A DNA stretch of 64,000 nt from Collinsella sp. (GTDB lineage: Bacteria > Actinomycetota > Coriobacteriia > Coriobacteriales > Coriobacteriaceae): assembly GCA_019419505.1 (NCBI GenBank), contig DXZS01000018.1:16940-80939 (forward strand), given 5' to 3'. The notes beneath the pieces were generated by a model, which was not told the DNA's origin, did not search any database, and worked only from the letters and a program-made list of their open reading frames with translations. Both the position numbers and the translations under genes were made by a program. The number at the start of each line of letters is the position of its first letter. Position 1 is the stretch's first letter. Shown in pieces: positions 60,086 to 64,000 of the stretch.

Positions 60086-61951
60086 CTACTTCGTGTGCGG
60101 GATACCCAGCACGTCGAGCGCGTTGGCCATAATGGACTGGAACGGCACCGCAGCGGCATCTGAGCCGCTCGGCGTTCCGTCGAGCGTGATATAGCACAGC
60201 ACCTTGGGCGATTGTGCCGGTGCAAAGCCCATAAAGGACGACATGTAGTTCTCCTTGAGGTAGCCGCCGTTCTCGTCGGCGCGTTCGGCCGTACCGGTCT
60301 TACCCGCCACGTCATAGCCGTCAACCGCGCCGCCAACGCCCGTTCCCTCCGACACAACCGTCTGCATGCACGATGTCACCTGGGATGCGGCATCCTCCGA
60401 AATCGCGCGCTCGCCTTCGCCCCAGTCCTTCTCGTCGCCTTTGCTGGACTTATAGAAGTGCGGGGTCATCATCACGCCGCCGTTGGCGATGCCGCCCACG
60501 GCACGTGCGATCTCAATCGGCGAGACAGACAGCGCCTGTCCAAAGCTCATCGAGCCCAGCGTGGCGCCGTCATACTGGTCACGCTCCTTGACGATGCCCA
60601 GGCTCTCGCCCGGAAAATCGACACCAGAGCTGTGACCGATGCCCCACTTGTCCACATAGGCAGCAAAGTCGTCGGCACCGATCTTGCGCCCCACCAGGAC
60701 AAATCCCACGTTGGACGAACGGCGCATCATCTCGCGCACATCCATGGTCATGGCGTAGTCGCGCTTGTCGGCATCGGTGACGGTATCGTCGCCCACCTTG
60801 ATGCTCGCCGGCACCTCAAACGACGTACTCGACCGCACGACGCCCAAGTCGAAGCCGGCGCCCGCCACGAGCGTCTTAAAGACCGAGCCGGGCTCGTAGG
60901 CGTCGGTGACCAGGCGCAGGTTCATATCCTCGGTCTTGGCGTTTTCCAAATTGGTCTGGTCGTAGGTCGGATACGAGCAGGCTGCCAAGATCTCGCCTGT
61001 CGTAGGATCGGTGACCAGCGCCGAGCCGTTCTTGGCCTTTGTCTTCTCGACAGCCTCTGCCAGGGCATCCTCGGCCGCACGCTGGATATTGACGTCGAGC
61101 GTCGTCACGATATCAACGCCGTCGACCGCAGCCACCTTTTTATAGGCACCGCCCGCGATATAGCTGCCGTCCCTCGCGCGCTCGCGTACGAGAGAACCGT
61201 TCGTGCCGGTCAGAAGCTTGTTGTATTGCTTTTCGAGACCCGTCAAGCCGTCGTTGTCTACATTCACTACACCCAGCACCTGCGATGCCAGATTGCCGTA
61301 TGGATATACGCGCTTCATGGCCTGCTCAAAAAGCACGCCGGGCAGGTTCTTCTTCTCCAGCGCCGCAGCGTCGTCTTCGTCCACCTGGCGCTTGATATAC
61401 ACCCAGGTTCCATCGGACTCAACGAGCTTGCGGCAGGTCTTTTTATCGATTCCAGTTGCCTTGACCAGCGCCGACACCGTCTTGTCAACATCCTCGACAA
61501 GCTGGGGGTTCACGGCGATGTTGCGACATTCGGCCGACGACGCCAGCACGTTACCGTTGCGGTCGTAGATGGTGCCACGTTTGGCATAGAGGGTCTGCGC
61601 AAGCAGGCGGCGCGCATCGGCACGCTCGCGCAGTTTATCGGCTTCGACAATTTGATAGTCGCCAAGGCGAAAGACGCCCAAGCCCAAGCCAAGCCCAATG
61701 AAGCCCATGACGGCTTTGCGGCGAGGCAGAGGCGTGCCCGTGAGCCATTCGGTCGACGAACTCTTGCGCGACCTGGTGTTATGCACTTGAGGGCCGCCCG
61801 AGCCGCGAAGTCGCGACGCCGGGTCGTTGCCACGGGACTGCCCGGCGTTGTAAGATTGCCGACCCGTTCCTTGATAACCAGAACGTCCCCGCGACGAGGG
61901 ACGTCCAGAACCGCGGCCCCCATCGGAACCGCGGCGATAGTCATTTGTCAT
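60086..61951 (-). CDS. ftsI: division-specific penicillin-binding protein (FtsI/PBP3 type)
   Basis: A 621-aa class B PBP. After a basic, Gly/Ser/Arg-rich cytoplasmic segment (about 75 residues) there is one membrane helix (AVMGFIGLGLGLGVF), the PBP dimerisation domain, and the transpeptidase with SVFK (in EPGSVFKTLVAG), SSN (RRSSNVGFV) and KTGT (AGKTGTAERAD). It cross-links septal peptidoglycan with FtsW. It starts 17 bp after the ftsL stop. No PASTA repeats are present. Confidence 0.94.
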   Translation of the reverse strand: MTNDYRRGSDGGRGSGRPSSRGRSGYQGTGRQSYNAGQSRGNDPASRLRGSGGPQVHNTRSRKSSSTEWLTGTPLPRRKAVMGFIGLGLGLGVFRLGDYQIVEADKLRERADARRLLAQTLYAKRGTIYDRNGNVLASSAECRNIAVNPQLVEDVDKTVSALVKATGIDKKTCRKLVESDGTWVYIKRQVDEDDAAALEKKNLPGVLFEQAMKRVYPYGNLASQVLGVVNVDNDGLTGLEKQYNKLLTGTNGSLVRERARDGSYIAGGAYKKVAAVDGVDIVTTLDVNIQRAAEDALAEAVEKTKAKNGSALVTDPTTGEILAACSYPTYDQTNLENAKTEDMNLRLVTDAYEPGSVFKTLVAGAGFDLGVVRSSTSFEVPASIKVGDDTVTDADKRDYAMTMDVREMMRRSSNVGFVLVGRKIGADDFAAYVDKWGIGHSSGVDFPGESLGIVKERDQYDGATLGSMSFGQALSVSPIEIARAVGGIANGGVMMTPHFYKSSKGDEKDWGEGERAISEDAASQVTSCMQTVVSEGTGVGGAVDGYDVAGKTGTAERADENGGYLKENYMSSFMGFAPAQSPKVLCYITLDGTPSGSDAAAVPFQSIMANALDVLGIPHTK

Positions 61952-61968
61952 ACTCAGCTACCGTCTTG

Positions 61969-62439
61969 CTACTGAGCGGTCGCGGTCGCGTTGGCGCCCG
62001 CGGCTGCATCCTGCGAAAAGTCAAGTGTAACGCTCTCGCTGGGCTCCACCATGCCATAAGCGCCCGCAAGGTCGCGAATACGCGTGTCGGCGCCATAGAC
62101 CGAATGCATGACCTCCAGGTCGGAGCTCTCATCGGTCGCCTTTTCGAGCGTGTTGGTAAGCTCGGCGTTGCTGTTGAGCACCTGGGCCGTAACGCCGGCG
62201 AGCGCCACGCGGGCGACGCCGATCGTCATGAAGATGGCCGCAATGATGCAAAACGTTTTAAGAACGCTCATGAAAACCGGGCTTACCGCCTGGTTTGCCT
62301 GACGGCCCGCGCCCGTGTAGACATCAAAGCGCGGCGTGCGCTGCTCACGGGGAGCAACGGGGGCCTGCGGCGTCTCACGATAGGCGGGCATGGCGTTCAT
62401 ATCATAGGCGAGTGCTGCGCTTGAAGTGTTGTAGCCCAT
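61969..62439 (-). CDS. ftsL: FtsL-like septum protein
   Basis: A 156-aa bitopic protein between rsmH and ftsI, the place of ftsL. A 50-residue cytoplasmic N-terminus is followed by one membrane helix (about 56-82, VFMSVLKTFCIIAAIFMTIGVARVAL in part) and a short heptad-rich extracytoplasmic stretch (NSNAELTNTLEKATDESSDLEV). Sequence conservation of FtsL is low, so the call rests on order, size and topology. Confidence 0.78.
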   Translation of the reverse strand: MGYNTSSAALAYDMNAMPAYRETPQAPVAPREQRTPRFDVYTGAGRQANQAVSPVFMSVLKTFCIIAAIFMTIGVARVALAGVTAQVLNSNAELTNTLEKATDESSDLEVMHSVYGADTRIRDLAGAYGMVEPSESVTLDFSQDAAAGANATATAQ

Positions 62440-62529
62440 GATATGCCGCCTCCCATCCCGAGTACGTTGGTAGTGTGTTTAAGCTTCGTTTATGGTGCGA
62501 GCGGGAGGTCCAATATCGCGCGGTCGTGC

Positions 62530-63495
62530 CTACAGACGCTGCGCCACGCGGATTTTGGCTGATCTCGCCCGAGGGTTGCGCTCAACCTCATCAGGCTGGG
62601 CAACCAAGGGTTTGCGGGTGATGACCTTGAGTATCGGCACGTTGCCGCACACGCACACCGGAATCTCCGGCGGACACGTGCACCCCTGGCTCATCTCCTT
62701 AAAGTGGTTCTTTACGATACGGTCCTCGAGCGAGTGATACGAGATGACGCAGATACGTCCGCCCGGGTTGAGCCACCTGGTGGCGGCATCAAGCCCTCGT
62801 TCGAGCACATCGAGCTCGTGATTGACCTCGATGCGAATGGCCTGGAAACTTTTCTTGGCCGGGTGTCCGCCATGCCGACGAGCGGCAGCCGGGATACCCG
62901 CCTTGATGATCTCGACAAATTGGCCGGTGGTTTCGATCGGTTCTTGCTCGCGGCGGCGCACGATCTCGCGCGCGATCTGCGAGGCGAACTTCTCTTCGCC
63001 GTAGACGCGTAGAATCCGGGCGAGGTCGTGTTCGTTATAGGTGTTGATGACCTCAGCTGCGTTTAAGGTGTTATTACCCGGATCCATCCGCATGTCCAAT
63101 GGGGCGTCCTCGTTATACGAAAAGCCCCTGCCAGGGATATCGAGTTGCGGCGACGAAACGCCCAAATCGAACAGGAAGCCATCGACCCCGGGCACCTCGG
63201 CCGAGCAAAGCAGCTCGTCCAAGTCGCCGAAGTTGCCCTTCAGCAGCTGGTGCGGAACGCCGGGAACCTCGCGGTCCAGACGGGCGCCAGCGGCCTCGAG
63301 GGCCATGTCGTCCTGGTCGACGCCGAGCAAAAGGCCCGTCTCCCCCACCTGCGCGGCCATCTTTACCGAATGGCCGGCACCGCCAAGGGTGCAATCGCAG
63401 ACAACGGAGCCGCTCTTTAGCCGCAGCGACTCAAGCACTTCGCCGAGCATGACAGGTTCATGCCGATATTCTTGTGTCAAGATCCCACGCTCCAT
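62530..63495 (-). CDS. rsmH: 16S rRNA (cytosine-1402-N4)-methyltransferase RsmH
   Basis: A 321-aa SAM-dependent methyltransferase. HEPVMLGEVLESL opens it, DCTLGGAGHS is the SAM loop, FDLGVSSPQLD and GFSYNEDAPLDMRMD are the catalytic blocks, and ISYHSLEDRIVKNHF is near the end. It methylates C1402 of 16S rRNA. It is 20 bp downstream of mraZ. A basic Cys-containing tail (CTCPPEIPVCVCG) is present, as in many Actinobacteria. Confidence 0.96.
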   Translation of the reverse strand: MERGILTQEYRHEPVMLGEVLESLRLKSGSVVCDCTLGGAGHSVKMAAQVGETGLLLGVDQDDMALEAAGARLDREVPGVPHQLLKGNFGDLDELLCSAEVPGVDGFLFDLGVSSPQLDIPGRGFSYNEDAPLDMRMDPGNNTLNAAEVINTYNEHDLARILRVYGEEKFASQIAREIVRRREQEPIETTGQFVEIIKAGIPAAARRHGGHPAKKSFQAIRIEVNHELDVLERGLDAATRWLNPGGRICVISYHSLEDRIVKNHFKEMSQGCTCPPEIPVCVCGNVPILKVITRKPLVAQPDEVERNPRARSAKIRVAQRL

Positions 63496-63515
63496 CCGTT
63501 ACCCGTGCCTTGCCC

Positions 63516-63950
63516 TTACGAGAAGAAGAGGTCCAGCAGGGCCTCATCGTCATCGTCCTCATCGGCCGCGGCGCGATCCCAAACCTCAAGGTGGTCGTAG
63601 TTGCCCACAACCGTGACCTCGCGGTCGAGGTTCGCCTGCTTACGGAGAGACTCGGAAAGACCGATACGACCGGCGCTGTCCACGTCCATCGACGTGGTGC
63701 GCTTGTTGATCGCCCTCATGAGCTTCTGGTCATTAATGTCACGCGGGTTAAAACCCTCGTGGCCCTCACGACCCGCGAAGAGTCCTTCGACCCACTTATC
63801 GAAGGCCTCGGCAGAGAACACGTACAGAGCATCGACATCCAGGGCTTTGAACACGCGAACGTGCTCTCCAAGCTCCTCGCGAAGGGGTGCAGGCAGGGAC
63901 AGACGACCTTTTGCATCGAGATTGCGCTCGTATGCACCAGTCATTCCCAT
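63516..63950 (-). CDS. mraZ: transcriptional regulator MraZ
   Basis: A 144-aa AbrB-like protein with two swapped-hairpin domains: MTGAYERNLDAKGRLSLPA and MDVDSAGRIGLSESLR. It binds repeated boxes in the dcw promoter and is usually the first dcw gene. GGGGAGGG precedes the ATG at 63950. The 50 bases left in the window are upstream sequence in which I cannot see the full set of MraZ boxes. The acidic C-terminal tail (AADEDDDDEALLDLFFS) is longer than in E. coli. Confidence 0.95.
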   Translation of the reverse strand: MGMTGAYERNLDAKGRLSLPAPLREELGEHVRVFKALDVDALYVFSAEAFDKWVEGLFAGREGHEGFNPRDINDQKLMRAINKRTTSMDVDSAGRIGLSESLRKQANLDREVTVVGNYDHLEVWDRAAADEDDDDEALLDLFFS

Positions 63951-64000
63951 GTGCGCCCTCCCCTCGGTTACTCAGATGGCACGTACGCGGGGAACCACCC

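Overview
The window is a 64 kb piece of a moderately high-GC bacterial chromosome that fits a gut actinobacterium of the class Coriobacteriia, most like Collinsella. The reasons are an actinobacterial-style dcw cluster without ftsA, a sepF-yggT-divIVA tail, class A RNase P RNA, and strong C/G bias at third codon positions. The assignment is inference; no rRNA lies in the window. There is no CRISPR array, no recognisable transposase or integrase, and I found no tRNA gene.

Layout. 0-9 kb is mainly housekeeping: a GGQ release-factor-like protein, xpt, an MFS exporter, O-acetylhomoserine sulfhydrylase, a C_GCAxxG_C_C redox-type protein, a YigZ-family protein, RNase P RNA (rnpB), rpsA and a HAD phosphatase. 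8.5-18 kb is disturbed. It holds a frameshifted DeoR regulator, a sugar isomerase run together with a PTS EIIBC, a wecA/tagO 3' fragment butted against the isomerase, an intact trpS, fragments of a Cof-type HAD and a ribbon-helix-helix protein, a group of membrane-bound XRE regulators, and a 441-bp perfect direct duplication whose second copy is broken at both ends. 18-37 kb holds cyuA-like cysteine desulfidase, rpiB, ndk, argG/argH with a small ORF between them, a Cof HAD, polA, an M18 aminopeptidase, yaaA, a TPP riboswitch with thiC, thiD, an SGNH hydrolase, a microbial-type PARG macrodomain protein and a Bax-inhibitor-1 protein. 37-40 kb holds a PiT phosphate transporter with its DUF47 partner and a nitroreductase with odd base composition.

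40-64 kb is an almost unbroken minus-strand division and wall block: mraZ-rsmH-ftsL-ftsI-murF-mraY-murD-ftsW-murG-murC-murB-ftsQ-ftsZ, then pgeF, then an inserted pstSCAB-phoU operon, then yggS-sepF-yggT-divIVA. murE and ftsA are absent. A two-repeat, 11-bp-period Pho-box-like site sits upstream of pgeF, which overlaps pstS by 4 bp. This suggests that pgeF and the Pst system form one phosphate-responsive unit placed inside the division neighbourhood. Together with PiT/DUF47 this gives two phosphate uptake systems 5 kb apart.

Recurrent structure. Several transcription units end in long inverted repeats with nested arms, the largest spanning about 210 nt and including the last codons of a HAD gene. 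A separate family of about 30-nt palindromes with arms TGnGACAAA/TTTGTCnCA shows compensatory changes. The frameshifts at G6 tracts, abutted half-genes and the perfect duplication between 9 and 18 kb are either real rearrangement and decay or assembly error. Raw reads would decide.
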